Source of the DNA: Karstenula rhodostoma CBS 690.94
Lineage: Eukaryota; Ascomycota; Dothideomycetes; Pleosporales; Didymosphaeriaceae
NCBI GenBank assembly: GCA_010093485.1
Contig: MU001514.1
Span: 106,357-170,356, forward strand
Length of the DNA stretch: 64,000 nt
Direction: 5' to 3'
Shown: positions 21,414-32,358 of the stretch, piece after piece
Numbering within the stretch: position 1 is the first letter of the stretch
How the letters are laid out: each line of letters begins with the position of its first letter
Program-made: the position numbers and the translations under genes
The notes under the pieces: generated by a model
Told to the model about the DNA's origin: nothing
The model's input: the letters and a program-made list of their open reading frames with translations, nothing else
Database searches by the model: none

Positions 21414-22976
21414 ATGGCAACCACACCTACTACACCCACCCTCATCGACGGTAAGCCTATTCCCGCTGCCCTCGAGGGCAAGCGCATTCTCGACGAATAC
21501 GAGGACTTTGACAAGACAGCCAACGCCTGGTCCATCAAGAAGAAATGGACCCTCCTCACCGTCGTCGCGCTCTGCCAAACGAGCATGAACTTCAATGCAG
21601 CTATTTACTCCAACGCCGTGGAGCCGCTCAATGAGCATTTCGGCATCACCTACGCGCGCATGGGCATGGTGGCGTTCCTTGTGCCGTATGCGTTTGGCTG
21701 CGAGCTGTGGGCGCCCTGGAGCGAAGAGCTGGGAAGATGGATCATGATGCAGTTTTCGCTGCTTGGAGTCAACGCGAGCATCCTGATCTGCGCACTGAGC
21801 CCGACATTCGGCGGGATCATCGCGGGACGCGTTATTGGAGGCTTGTCTAGCGCAGGCGGCTCTGTAACCATGGGTATGGTTGCAGACATGTTCGACTCGG
21901 ACTCGCAGGCGCACGCCGTCCTGTGGGCGTCGCTCTGGAGCTGCCTCGGTGCTGTCATCGGTGGCATCTGCGGCGGTCCTATCCAGCAGTACCTTCCATG
22001 GCGATATAACTTCTGGATCCAACTCGCCTTTGGTGGCATCACGCAAATTGTCCACTACTTCGTCGCCAAAGAGACGCGCGCGACCCAGATGCTGGACAAG
22101 GAGGCGCAACGGTCACGGAAGTACGGAAAAGGCGAGATGTACGGGCCCAACGAGGCACTCAACTGGGGCAAGAAGTGGTACCAGCGCTTCAACCACAAGG
22201 AAATCCTCGAGACAATGTGGCGTCCCTACCGAATGCTATTCACGGAGCCCATTGTGCTCTTCCTCTCCCTCCTCTCTGGTTTCGCCGACGCCCTCATCTT
22301 CAGCTTCTTCGAAAGCTACGGCTACGTCTTCGCACAGTGGTCCTTCACCCCGACGCAAATCAGCCTGGCGCTCCTCCCCCTCGCAGCCTCCTACGTCCTC
22401 GGCTACTTCAGCTTCTTCCCCGTCGTCGCACGCCACAAAGCCCGCCGCCTCAAAGGCGAGGTCCTCCCGCCTGAGTCGCGCCTCTGGTGGCTGCTCTTCC
22501 AGGTCGCGTTGCTCCCGCTGGGTCTCCTCGGTAGCGCGTTCGTTGCGTCCGGCCCGCCGCTGCACTGGTCCGGCGTCCTCGTCTTCAGCTTGCTGATCGG
22601 CATGGCGAACTTCAGCATCTACTACGCCACCATCGACTACATGGTCGCGTCCTACGGAGAGTACTCTGCCTCCGCTACGGGCGGAAACGGATTCGCGCGC
22701 GACTTCCTCGCCGGCATGTGTGCGTTGTATACGGGCAAGATGTACAAGACGCTGGGGATCCGGAATTCGCAGCTTGTGCTGTTTGGGCTGGCGACACTGT
22801 TTTGTTTGCCGGTTTGGGTGTTCTACTACTATGGACCTGAGATTAGGAAGAAGAGCCGGTTTGCGGAGCAGCTGGCGATAAAGAAGGAGAAGAAGGTGGA
22901 CGAGAAGATGAGTGCGATCCAGCAGGAGAGGGAGAGGAGGGGAGCGGCTGAGGGTGTTGAGTTCAGGGAGGTTTAG
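21414..22976 (+). CDS. MFS transporter, DHA1 polyamine/drug type
   Basis: Intronless, 520 residues, with about twelve hydrophobic segments. The N-terminus is cytosolic and acidic (LDEYEDFDKTANAWSIKKKW). Family marks include SNAVEPLNEHFGI, LVPYAFGCELWAPWSEELGRW, AGRVIGGLSSAGGSVTMGMVADMF and the loop-8 PPESRLWW motif seen in fungal DHA1 carriers. The C-terminus is a charged helix. It probably exports small organic molecules at the plasma membrane by proton antiport; the substrate cannot be read from sequence. Next to it lie a secreted DUF3237 protein, another MFS gene and a HET-domain gene, which gives this stretch an accessory look. Confidence 0.9.
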   Translation: MATTPTTPTLIDGKPIPAALEGKRILDEYEDFDKTANAWSIKKKWTLLTVVALCQTSMNFNAAIYSNAVEPLNEHFGITYARMGMVAFLVPYAFGCELWAPWSEELGRWIMMQFSLLGVNASILICALSPTFGGIIAGRVIGGLSSAGGSVTMGMVADMFDSDSQAHAVLWASLWSCLGAVIGGICGGPIQQYLPWRYNFWIQLAFGGITQIVHYFVAKETRATQMLDKEAQRSRKYGKGEMYGPNEALNWGKKWYQRFNHKEILETMWRPYRMLFTEPIVLFLSLLSGFADALIFSFFESYGYVFAQWSFTPTQISLALLPLAASYVLGYFSFFPVVARHKARRLKGEVLPPESRLWWLLFQVALLPLGLLGSAFVASGPPLHWSGVLVFSLLIGMANFSIYYATIDYMVASYGEYSASATGGNGFARDFLAGMCALYTGKMYKTLGIRNSQLVLFGLATLFCLPVWVFYYYGPEIRKKSRFAEQLAIKKEKKVDEKMSAIQQERERRGAAEGVEFREV

Positions 22977-23737
22977 GCTGGGAAAGGGTAAGAGACTGGA
23001 CGGGCCTGCAATGCAATCGGGATGCTTTCGTGTTCTGGAGAAAGGAGATGCTGCGAATGATTGCACCTCCGTATACGTTCGTTCGATGCCTACTCACGCT
23101 CGCAACCTGGAAACCTCGCCACAGAACGGCTTCAAGTCATTAGCGATCGAGCGATATCCAGGTCGCGGATCTGGGCGAGGCGGGCAAACAAGAGGTTTTG
23201 TGGGTCGTGGCTTGGGAGAAATCGAACACTGGACGCGGCAATTAGTGTCGCCTCGCAAGCATTGGAACGTAACATAGATCATGATAGACTAGCTGAAGCA
23301 TCGTTCGCGACCAATATACCAATTTTATCAAACCTCATGTTCAAATGAAACATCTTGCAGTGTGAACAGTGACGTGAATCGTAGGCCGAGGCTCATAGCA
23401 CACAGAACCCGAAGGACCACATTGTAGCCTCCATGTACAGGACTCAGCAATCGATATGCAATGCCGAAGTTGAAATTAGAGTTTCGTGACGTTATGCGAG
23501 TCCCCGCGGGGAAGGTTGGGGTATGGTGCCGAAACCGGGGCTCCGTAGACTTGGGACTGCGAAAAGCTTCCCCCGGATAACAGACACGGCACTGCGCCGC
23601 GCTCTTCCCGCTGGGATTGATGGTATAAAGCCAGCTTGTAGAAATGTTAATTAATTTTACCGGCTTTACGTCCGCACTTTTCCGCAGTGTCTAACCAGTG
23701 AGGTGAGGACCTACGGAAACATTCGCATCTGCTAAAC
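22977..23737. other. Intergenic, no supported gene
   Basis: About 760 bp. A TATAAA-like element (GGTATAAAGCC, near 23621) lies about 115 bp upstream of the DUF3237 gene. No coding frame is convincing. Confidence 0.5.
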
Positions 23738-24396
23738 ATGCAATTCTTGAAAGCTCTCGCATTCGTCGCAGCTTCAGTCGGATCCGCAATGGCACAAACA
23801 GCGCCCTCGCCTCCAGAATTGACACTAATCTACAGCATGCAAGCGCTGCTTGGAGATAGGTTCTCCCTGGGGCCTATACCGAACGGCCAAGAGCGCATCG
23901 TCATTCCAATTGTGGGCGGTACATTCAAGGGACCCAAATTGTCAGGTAAGCAACATACATACAATCATGATTTCCATTTGTACCTCCTGGGTGCTGTGCA
24001 GCATGCTATGACGTCATTTCCCATTCTCAACCTCGCTCACACTTCCCAGGGAAAGTGTTGAACCTCGGCGCCGACTGGCGCCTCACCGATGCCAACAGCG
24101 CGATTCGTCCCGATGCACGGTACAATATCCAGACCGATGATGGCACGCATATCTTTGTGCAGACTACTGGGTTGCCGCCGGGCAAGGACGGACGCACAAT
24201 GCTAAGGGGGCAGTTCGAGACGGCGACGAATGGGATGTATGCGTGGTTGAATGATGTTGCGGCTGTGGGTGTGTTGACGAGGAGTGGGACGAGTAGTGTG
24301 ACTATTGATATGTGGGAAGGTATGATTGGCAGACTGTGGGAACTATGTGTTGAGAATGGTGCTGACGAGTACTTAGCTACACCACCCGCGTTATGA
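23738..24396 (+). CDS. Secreted DUF3237-domain protein
   Basis: Three exons, 23738-23945, 24050-24319 and 24377-24396, give 165 residues. The start MQFLKALAFVAASVGSAMAQ is a signal peptide. DUF3237 marks follow: GGTFKGPKLSGKVLNLGADWRL, an RYNIQTDDGTHIFVQTTG segment, and FETATNGMYAWLNDVAAVGV. Short members of this family are common in fungi and bacteria; the fold is a small barrel of unknown function, and some are annotated next to secondary metabolite genes. Intron 2 is 57 nt, a multiple of three, and has no in-frame stop. Retention would therefore give a protein 19 residues longer with the same C-terminus. The spliced version fits the usual family ending better. Confidence 0.82.
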
Positions 24397-24509
24397 GCAC
24401 AAATTAAACTGCTGCAACGGAAGGAAGGGACATCGGTGTCAGTTCAGGACCCACCGCTTCAAAGAGCGTCTGCGCATGACTCCACCCATCTACGTCCATG
24501 CCATACAAT

Positions 24510-24970
24510 CTACCGTTCCACCCGTCTAATTGTCTCATTCGCAATCCACTCACTCAAAACATCGCCGTAGAATTTGAACACCGCCCCGCCATTGTTAGGA
24601 TTAGCATACGCAACACCGGGGAAGTAACAGCGAGTATAACGAAAAGGTATTCGAACAAACGGGCGTACGATGTAGTAATCCCTCATATGGACACTTGCCG
24701 AGTTCATTGGCCTGTCTGTTTCGCTACGCAATGCGCATGTGCTGAACCTCAGATACGCGAACGATTGTTGAGCGTGCTTGAGGATGCCAATCAGATCATG
24801 CGATTGTGCAATGGCAAATCCTTGCCAGCAATGCGAGGCTGAAAGTCGACACTCCTACCGCTCACGATCCTCTGTACGAGTCGGTTCATACCCATGTCTA
24901 AGTATGGATTTAACCTGTGGTATCGTAGGGATACCGGATGTAGCAATCCAGGAAGGGCGCAGTTGGGGTT
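24510..24970 (-). pseudogene. Possible decayed gene, family not recognised
   Basis: On the minus strand a protein-like frame (IRR, WIANE, GVAYANPNNGGAVFKFYGDV, MRDYYIVRPFVRIPFRY) at about 24510-24800 is continued upstream in a different frame (RIAGKDLPLHNR) after a stop near 24790. There is no good start codon or splice site to join them. The even spread of residue types looks more like a former protein than chance, but I cannot name the family. Confidence 0.2.
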
Positions 24971-25354
24971 TGGGGTAACCCACACTAATGCTACGCTAGT
25001 TCAAAGAGGACAAGCTCTATCGCATCTTGTCTCCAGCTCTGGTGAATACCACAGGTTCTTAATACCCGTCACGTTTCACGATCCTTGGCCCCATATTACC
25101 CCTCCTCAGCATCATGTCCGGCGCGGATTGACAAAACGCTTATCAAAAGGCTACCGCTAAACGGCTTTCGTATCTTGTAAGAATGGGGTTGATAAGGAAC
25201 TCAAGTTGCAACGCGGAATAAACCCCGCACGCATCTTTCAGGGCGTCTTGTGCCGTAATCTTCGCTTCCTGCGACGTTACGCAACATTCGAACCTCCCCG
25301 CTCGTGACTTTACGTCCTACTCGCAACGCACAAAACAACTATTACCCCAACAAC

Positions 25355-27142
25355 ATGGCGGATGGTTCGAACAACGATGGAGATACTCAAATCCCGGGAA
25401 CCGTCCATCTGATCGATCTCCTAGGGACGATGAACGGACGTCATGCAGAGAGCGGCCAAAGAGATATTGTACTTGTTCCTTCTCCATCCTCCGATCCCGA
25501 CGATCCACTGAACTGGACACCGCGTCGTAAAGCATTGAGCACGGTCTGCATGTGCGTGTATACCCTTATGGTGGGAATTGCGAGCGCCGCTATATACTCT
25601 GTCCTGGTTCCGATCAGCGAAGAGACAGGGATATCTCTAAACAGTCTGAACCAAGGCACTGGGTTAGTCTATGTGTACTAGAACCATTAAATCAAGCGCT
25701 GATGGTGTACACCAGCTATATGTTCCTTTTCTTCGGTTGGGGATGTCTTGTGTGGCAGCCACTGGCACTGCAGTATGGGAAACGTCCGGTCTATCTCCTG
25801 TCCATGCTGGCCACGCTCGCAACGCAAGTATGGGCTGCGCACACCACGACTAATGGGCAGTGGATCGCAAGCAAGGTAAGTAAGAATCAATCAACGAGTG
25901 TTTCAAAATCACCAACTCCAGACATTAGATAGTTCAAGGCTTCGTGGGTGCTCCGATCGAAAGTCTGTGCGAGATCAGTGTAACAGATGTCTACTTTACG
26001 CATGAACGAGGGCGATATATCGCACTTTACGGTCTTCTACTTGCGGGGTCCAACTTCTTTGCTCCTATCATTGCAGGATTCATTGCGGATGGCCAAGGGT
26101 GGAGATGGGTCCTGGTACGTAGGGTTTCCTGGTATCTCAGATGACTATGTTAACCGCGACGTAGTATTGGTGTGCCATCTTTAACGCCATCGGCTTCGTG
26201 TTCATCTTCTTCTTCATGGAAGAAACGAACTTTGTCAGAACACACATTGGCATAACACCCGACATGTCAAACATCACAACACCCACCAAGCCTATCCCGG
26301 GTGAGAAAACTTCGACAGAAGATCCACCTCTGGAAACACCGATCCTTTCCTCCCACCACCCACATCGCAAGACCTACCTCGACAAGTTAAAGCTCTTCCA
26401 AAAGTCCGATCTTCAAAAACCAAACGAGCTCAAAGGCATGATGACACGCCCTCTGACCTTCCTCACTTTCCCGGTGATCTTCTACGCCGGTTTCTCCTAC
26501 GGCTCCAACCTCGTCTGGTTCAACGTGCTCAACGCAACCGCTTCGCTGATCCTCAACGGCACTTACGGCTTCTCTGCCAGTATCGTCGGCGTGTGTTACG
26601 TCTCACCGTTGATTGGAGTTGCTGTCGGCGCCGCGTACACGGGCTGGCTGGGCGACGCGTTCATCGTGAGGAAGGCGCGCAAAAACAACGGCATCATGGA
26701 ATCTGAGCATCGACTGTGGCTGTTTGTACCATCATTGGTATTGATTCCATTTGGGTTGATACTCTGGGGCGTTGGTTCGGCACACCATGCTCATTGGTTT
26801 GGGCCTGTCTTTGCCATGGGTGTGATCGGCATGACAAATACAGTGGGGTTGCAGTTGAGTGTTGCCTACTGCATCGATTCTTACCGCGCGTTGTCGGGCG
26901 AGGCCATAATCACAGTCATCCTCGTTCGCAACACGATGAGCTTCGCTATTGGATATGGAATCACGCCTTGGGTTGAGGGTATGGGGCTTCAGAATTGCTT
27001 CATTACGGCAGCATTCGTGGGGCTAGCTCAGGTGTGCACGGTTTTTGTCATGATAAAGTATGGAAAGAGGTTGAGGGAGATGAACTTTTCGAGGTATAAG
27101 GGCTATGTGGATGAGATGGCGAAGAGCGGGATGGTCCATTGA
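25355..27142 (+). CDS. MFS transporter, DHA1/HOL1-like
   Basis: Four exons, 25355-25662, 25716-25875, 25929-26114 and 26165-27142, with three introns of 50-53 bp, encode 543 residues. The cytosolic N-terminus contains DIVLVPSPSSDPDDPLNWTPRRK, a hallmark of fungal MFS carriers of this group. Then come [28 protein letters not shown], a PIESLCEISVTDVYFTHERGRYI segment and FIADGQGWRWVLYW. The central loop is long and charged, and a loop-8 ESEHRLW motif is present. About twelve membrane segments are predicted. The first ATG in frame is 25355; the longer frame begins at a GTG. The substrate is unknown. Confidence 0.9.
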
Positions 27143-27264
27143 CATAGAAACTGGTCGCAGGAGCTAGGATCTGGAATAGTGACGGATTACACTTTGAGGG
27201 TATCCCGTTAGTCTACCGTTGAGACTCCATCATTTCGTGTGAAGATACATACCGGAGATGACCA

Positions 27265-29368
27265 TCAGATTATATAGATCTGTCTTTGATACTCCTCGAC
27301 TAGCTCTTCCCAAGACTGAGTTCGGAACCAACTTTCCAAGCACCCGACTCTCCTATAAACATTTCCCTCCGTGGCTTTTGTGCGTATGGCCCTCGATTCA
27401 CGGGTTTCCTGTTCATTTAAGCCGGTCTTCGCTTGTATATTTTGGAGTTCTGCCTCCCATTTCTTGTATTCATCCTCATTCACTCTCTCTAACACAAGTC
27501 CATAGAGCACTGCCACTTCATTCGGCCCGACGTCATCTGGCCATCGTATGTGGACAGCCAAATACAGATCGCTATCTCGTGTAGGTTGCTGGTTCCCTCT
27601 CGGGTCCGGTATCCACTCGTCTGTGAAACCAGAGAGCAGCTCCAACCTTTTCCCCTCGGATTTATGTTCAAATCGACCACGCTTGACCTTCGGTGGACTC
27701 ACAGCAAATATTACCGCTTCCATTGTGATGATTCCTAGGCCCGGACCGTTAATGTTTGAGGTGCTCGGCCAGAACTCTATACCAATGACTTTGCAGTCCA
27801 TTTCTCCCTCGACGATATCTGGAATTAAAGCCACTATATGCTTCAGAGGTCGCGATATCGAAGCCCAGGACCAGCTCGGCGCATAGTACTGTTTCAGAGG
27901 CGGGAGTTGAGCAGTGCTTTCGTAGCGGAACTCCTTTTCTTCCTCTATCATCCACAAGAGTGATTTCTCGATATCGACCTCCCAGTGCCCAGCTATGTAA
28001 CGTCTGCCAATGTGGTGCTTCATTGCAGATGCCATGCCAGCAACAGCGGGCAGGCGGTCGGTTTCCTCCTTGACGAGCCGCTGCGTGGCTTCCTCGATAT
28101 ATCTGTACCAAATAGGCAGCCAATCTTTCTTATCCTGTTGCGACTCGGGTGCGAGATTCGACCATATGTGCGATGGTAAATCGTCTGGATTTGTAGAAGT
28201 AGGTTGCGGAAAACACTCGCAGGCTGTACCTTCCTTACAGCTCCAGGCCAATTCCCCGCGCGCGAACCACAGAACACGGCGCGAAAGAGCGATCTCTTGT
28301 AGAGTCCACAAGCGGGACTCTAAGTATGCCGGGGGCCATGGATCTTCATCGGTGGTCGGGGGTCCATGAATGAAGGGGAGTTCTTCACATATATTGTAAT
28401 ATCTCCTGGCGACGACCATACCTTTTCTGCCGCTGGAAAGCTCGACCTCGGATATGGCGGTAGCATTTTTAAAAGCGTGGGTAGTGCTGTAGGTATACAG
28501 TCCTGCGTCGCCCCCGCGAGAGTGCAGCGCTGCCAAGGTGAGTAAAGCATTCGCGTAGACCGAATACATTGAAGCGGATTCTTGGATCCAGTCGTCTCCA
28601 TCGTCTTGGATGATACACAATCGATCGATCCAGATATATCGAACGTCCAGCTGTCTCGCAACGACTATAGCATCTTGACATGTTTTGGGTAGACTTTCGA
28701 GCACGAAACCGGTCTTGAGTTGGTCTAGTGTATTTTTCGTTGTCTTCAACGACTCGCCTTTGCCCCAACAGTATGATAGAGCCAAATAAGAGCCCTTCTC
28801 GCCTGATCCAGATGTGTATAAATAAGGATTGCGTGTTGAAGAACCGACAGCCACTAAACGCGTTGGAAGCGAAACGCATGTATTCAGAGATCCGCAAGTT
28901 GAATGATTTTGCAAGCAGTGATGAAGCCATGTCCTAGCTCCCTCTATCCCAGTTTTCCTAAAGAAGGTTCGATCGATTGCATAATCCACCTTGTGAATAA
29001 ATGTATACTCGCGAGCTACTTGTTCTGAACACATCTTAGCGGCGCAGCTTCGCGAATGATTTTCAGCTGAACTTACCATCATCGGTGTGTAAGTCAATTC
29101 TTTGCTTTGTACCGTTGTGGTCCCGGATCTCCATAAAGGAGGATTCGGGTGAAGGATCACAGTCGGCTTTCTTGGCGAAATCAATTTGAGGCACCTGACC
29201 ACTGCACAGTTTGCCCGCAACGTCGCAGAGAAGTTTATCAAAAGGAGAGCCTGCTCGTGCTGTTTGAATCCATTGATAAAAACCTGAATATCGAATCGTT
29301 TGCATGTGCCAAGCACTGGTATCGGAGGGCCTATCCATGCCATGTAGGGTTCTGCGGTACGCTGGCAT
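27265..29368 (-). CDS. HET-domain (heterokaryon incompatibility-type) protein
   Basis: Two exons, 29077-29368 and 27265-29015, with a 61-bp GTAAGT intron, give 680 residues. Joining them restores IDLHTDD-AREYTFIH, whereas reading straight through gives a less plausible N-terminus. The HET domain is clear: YLALSYCWGKGESLKTT, LPKTCQDAIVVARQLDVRYIWIDRLCIIQDD, then SMYSVYANALLTLAALHS, and later the SRLWTLQEIALSRRVLWF segment. HET proteins trigger cell death on non-self fusion in filamentous ascomycetes; most paralogues are uncharacterised. The C-terminal 250 residues have the usual SWAS motif (YAPSWSWASI). The start is uncertain: an acceptor-like CCACAG just upstream of 29368 would allow a further 5' exon. 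Confidence 0.85.
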
Positions 29369-30125
29369 GCTGTGGACATGTAAAGTTAAATGGATTTGGT
29401 ATGGAAAGCGGACCTAAAACTGACACATTCTAGGCGGGCATGAAGCTTACTTATTATCGCTGCCTGGCTGGCAGGATCGCTATGCACAGCATTGCAAGCC
29501 TGAAGTCGTGCCTTGTACGTCGACAGACAGCAGGATGCATCGAAGGCGCGTGATGCTGCAAGGGTTCCAAAAGGATGTGTGAGATATATGATTCGACAAC
29601 ACGCTCGACGGTCTCGGGCCGGTCCGAACGATGATTAGTTGCGTAGGGGTTGGTGGGATGTCGGTTTGACTGTGCCACATTGTTTTCAGTCACTCGAGAC
29701 GCACATAAGCGCCCGGCCGGGTTGTCATCCTTGCACAGGCCGACCAATGTTAAAATTGCCAATCATATTGCATGGGGTATAGTAAGTGCCACACTCGGAA
29801 CATGCAAAGCACGCCAATCCCGTATGTTGCTGGCATAGGCTCAAGATCCGTGCGACGGAGCGTTACATTTACTTGACACGTCCTTCACGCTGCAACAAGC
29901 ACGGGTCGGAAGAGAGAAAGCGATTCTTATTACGCCCGTGGGCCAAAAGGATACCACCGGGGAAGAGTTTCAGTACTTCTGGTCTCCGAGTTCCATATTT
30001 GATATGACACAAGGTACTCAAGATTTTGTTGCAGTAGCGCGAATGTCGTCAGCTCATTTACTCCGGAAAGTCTCCCCTTTCAGATTTATAGGAAATCTGT
30101 CGTGGAACCTGCAGTAAGCGTCATA
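29369..30125. other. Intergenic, no supported gene
   Basis: About 750 bp. It may contain a first exon of the HET gene, but no convincing coding frame is visible. Confidence 0.5.
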
Positions 30126-32358
30126 CTAGACCGCAGCCATGGCAGGCCCATGGCGCTGATCTAAATGATCGTAGTCGAGTTCGAACTCTCGCTATAGTAT
30201 TTTAGTGAATGCCAGCGTTAAACAGCCCGCGAAGGACCTGCGCAATCGGACGACTTACCCGCTCCCTCCGCCAGTTTGTAACATCGAAGAACAAGTACCA
30301 TCCACGCTCGACCTTCGGCGACAGTCGTACAGGTGCGGGTAGATCGGGATCCTTCATCATCCATTGCTGCAGCTTAGTATGCCACCTCCAATCGCGATTG
30401 TATAATTCGTTGGCAGCAATCTCCTGCATTATGTCTCGCGGGAACTGGTAGAATATGGCAAGTAGTGTCTCTGCAGAGAAGCTAGTCACTTTGGTATGCA
30501 GCGGCGGTACATTCGTCACTGTATAGGCTGCGGGAAGCTTGAAGTCAGGAGGTATTACGGGCTTGGCGTTGGATTCCACAAACGGTGAGCCAAACGTAGG
30601 ATGCAAGGGAGAATTACTGCAACGTTAGCAAAGCAACTACAAGGAAGTGAACATCTTACTCCGGTCGGCTGAGGTCGAGCCCTAACACTGTAAGATCTTG
30701 GCCGACTGCAAGCGAAGAGTAATCAGGACTATCCATAGGTATCATCGACAGAAGTCCTGGAAGAGTGTATCGCTCCGCCTCTGTCATCTCCGCCAATTTC
30801 TTGTGTGGTGCTTGACCGTTCGGTGAGCCCACGTTATCAGCGCCAAAAGCCGACTCGAATTGATTTTGCTGCGGCCGCTGTCCAACAGGAGGTAGATTCT
30901 GCGGTGTGGAGCCCATGAAAGACATGCTTTGTATGTTTCCTAATGTATGTCCGGCACGTGCGTTGTTCTGTTCGGTCCTTCAGTCGCGACTTTCGAAGCG
31001 TTATCGGGTCAACTTACGTCTGAAAGACCCGGGGTTCCCCCGCCACCGCGCATGTTCTCGAAGGGCGACCGAGACGCTAATTACTCGGTCAGCTGATTGT
31101 CGATAGTCGAGGTAGTAAAACAAACCTGAGGTAGTAGTTATCCCTCTGCCCCCTAAAGTCGGGTTGATTGCCCGGTCTTGCTGCGAGTCGGTGGGGCTTG
31201 AGAGTCCGTTCCTTGTCTGTCCAAGCCCAGGGAAAGCATTCGCGTTGGCATTGCCACCGTAGGCTGCAGCGTTTTGTATCATTCCAGTTCTTCGATCAGG
31301 TCCAACATCAGCACTACCTCCTAATGGCGGAAACTCATCGATATTGCCCGTCTGAGGCTGAGCAGAGCCTGATAATTGACCGACTCCTGACTGCCCTCCG
31401 AATCTGTAATCATCCCCACCCGCCGAGAACTGGCCTTGTACCGTGCTTACTCCTTCATCGTGCGCTTGGTTCAGCGGTTGGGTCGCAGGCTGACCAACCT
31501 GGCCTTGTTGGGTGCCTTGCCCCTGCGGTCGCTGGATCGTAGAGTGCTGTTGCGTCGTACGTAGCGTCGGATTTGACCACATTTGTTGTGCAGACGTATT
31601 CTGCTGTGCTTGCGGCGCGCCTGACAACGAAGGAAACTCTCTGTCATCGCCAACGTTTAGCTGGAAGTCCTCTTGCACTGTCGCTTGACAGGAAATGATG
31701 GTGCGACAGCGTGCCTTTCTTTTGACGTTGCGTAGCCTCATGGCTTATGGACTTACTCAAGATTGAGGGGCGTGTGTGATTGAGAACCGCCAATTGTTTG
31801 TGCGAAGCTCGACAACCCCCCACCATTTGCTCGCGATTGTGCATTAGGGAGACCGGGAGCCGCGCCCATGGGTCCACCGAATGCCCATTGCGATCCGCTG
31901 CCTGGCACAAACAATGCAGTTAGCCATGACCCGGGCAGTGGAAACAAGCGCACGCTCACCCAGCTTTCCGTTTTGTAGCCTGTTGCCGCCCAGCGGGCCG
32001 CCGCGGGCGCTGTTCTGTTGGTTCTGGAACATGCCCGTGGGAATGTTTCGTAGTGTTTGACCTCCTGGTCCTGTATCGCAGTATTAGCGAGTGGACCTCT
32101 CGGCGATTGCGTGCGGTGCGAGAGAGTAGATAAAGATGGGCGTGTGTACGAGGGTTGAGTGAAAGCTAGTTCCAGCTGAGCTTCAGATGGCACTTTGCCG
32201 CAGCGTCTCCTCAGTTCCTGAAACGCAGCTGCAGTGTGCAAACAAACGGAGACGGAGGACGGGCGGGAGTAAGGCACGTATGCGCAAGGCGGCGGGCTTC
32301 CAGCAGTGTAGGTGCGGGCTCAAACGACTTCGAAGAGGGACAGACCTGGTCGATTCAT
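30126..32358 (-). CDS. NOT2: NOT2 subunit of the CCR4-NOT complex
   Basis: Eight exons on the minus strand: 32346-32358, 31960-32070, 31757-31901, 31126-31640, 31018-31076, 30660-30967, 30259-30616 and 30126-30191. All are GT-AG and phase-consistent, giving 524 residues. NOT2 (Cdc36) anchors the deadenylase complex that controls mRNA turnover and transcription. The N-terminal part has SSFAQTIGG and two EFPSL/EFPPLGG motifs in Gln- and Gly-rich sequence. The C-terminal NOT2/3/5 domain has LLAIFYQFPRDIMQEIAANELYNRDWRWH, GWYLFFDVTNWRRERREFELDYDHLD and ends at AMAAV. The first coding exon is only 13 nt (MNRP plus one base), followed by a 275-bp intron. The last exon replaces a readthrough tail that would lose the conserved FELDYDHLD. 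Confidence 0.92.

Noticed and set aside
21387..22109. 240-codon minus-strand frame over the MFS gene
   Set aside because: Shadow frame of a well-supported transporter; Arg/Asp/His-rich.
22236..23066. 276-codon minus-strand frame over the end of the MFS gene
   Set aside because: Glu/Arg-rich antisense shadow.
30170..30195. tRNA-like B-box sequence (GAGTTCGAACTC)
   Set aside because: It lies in the last NOT2 exon, lacks an A box and acceptor-stem pairing at the right spacing.
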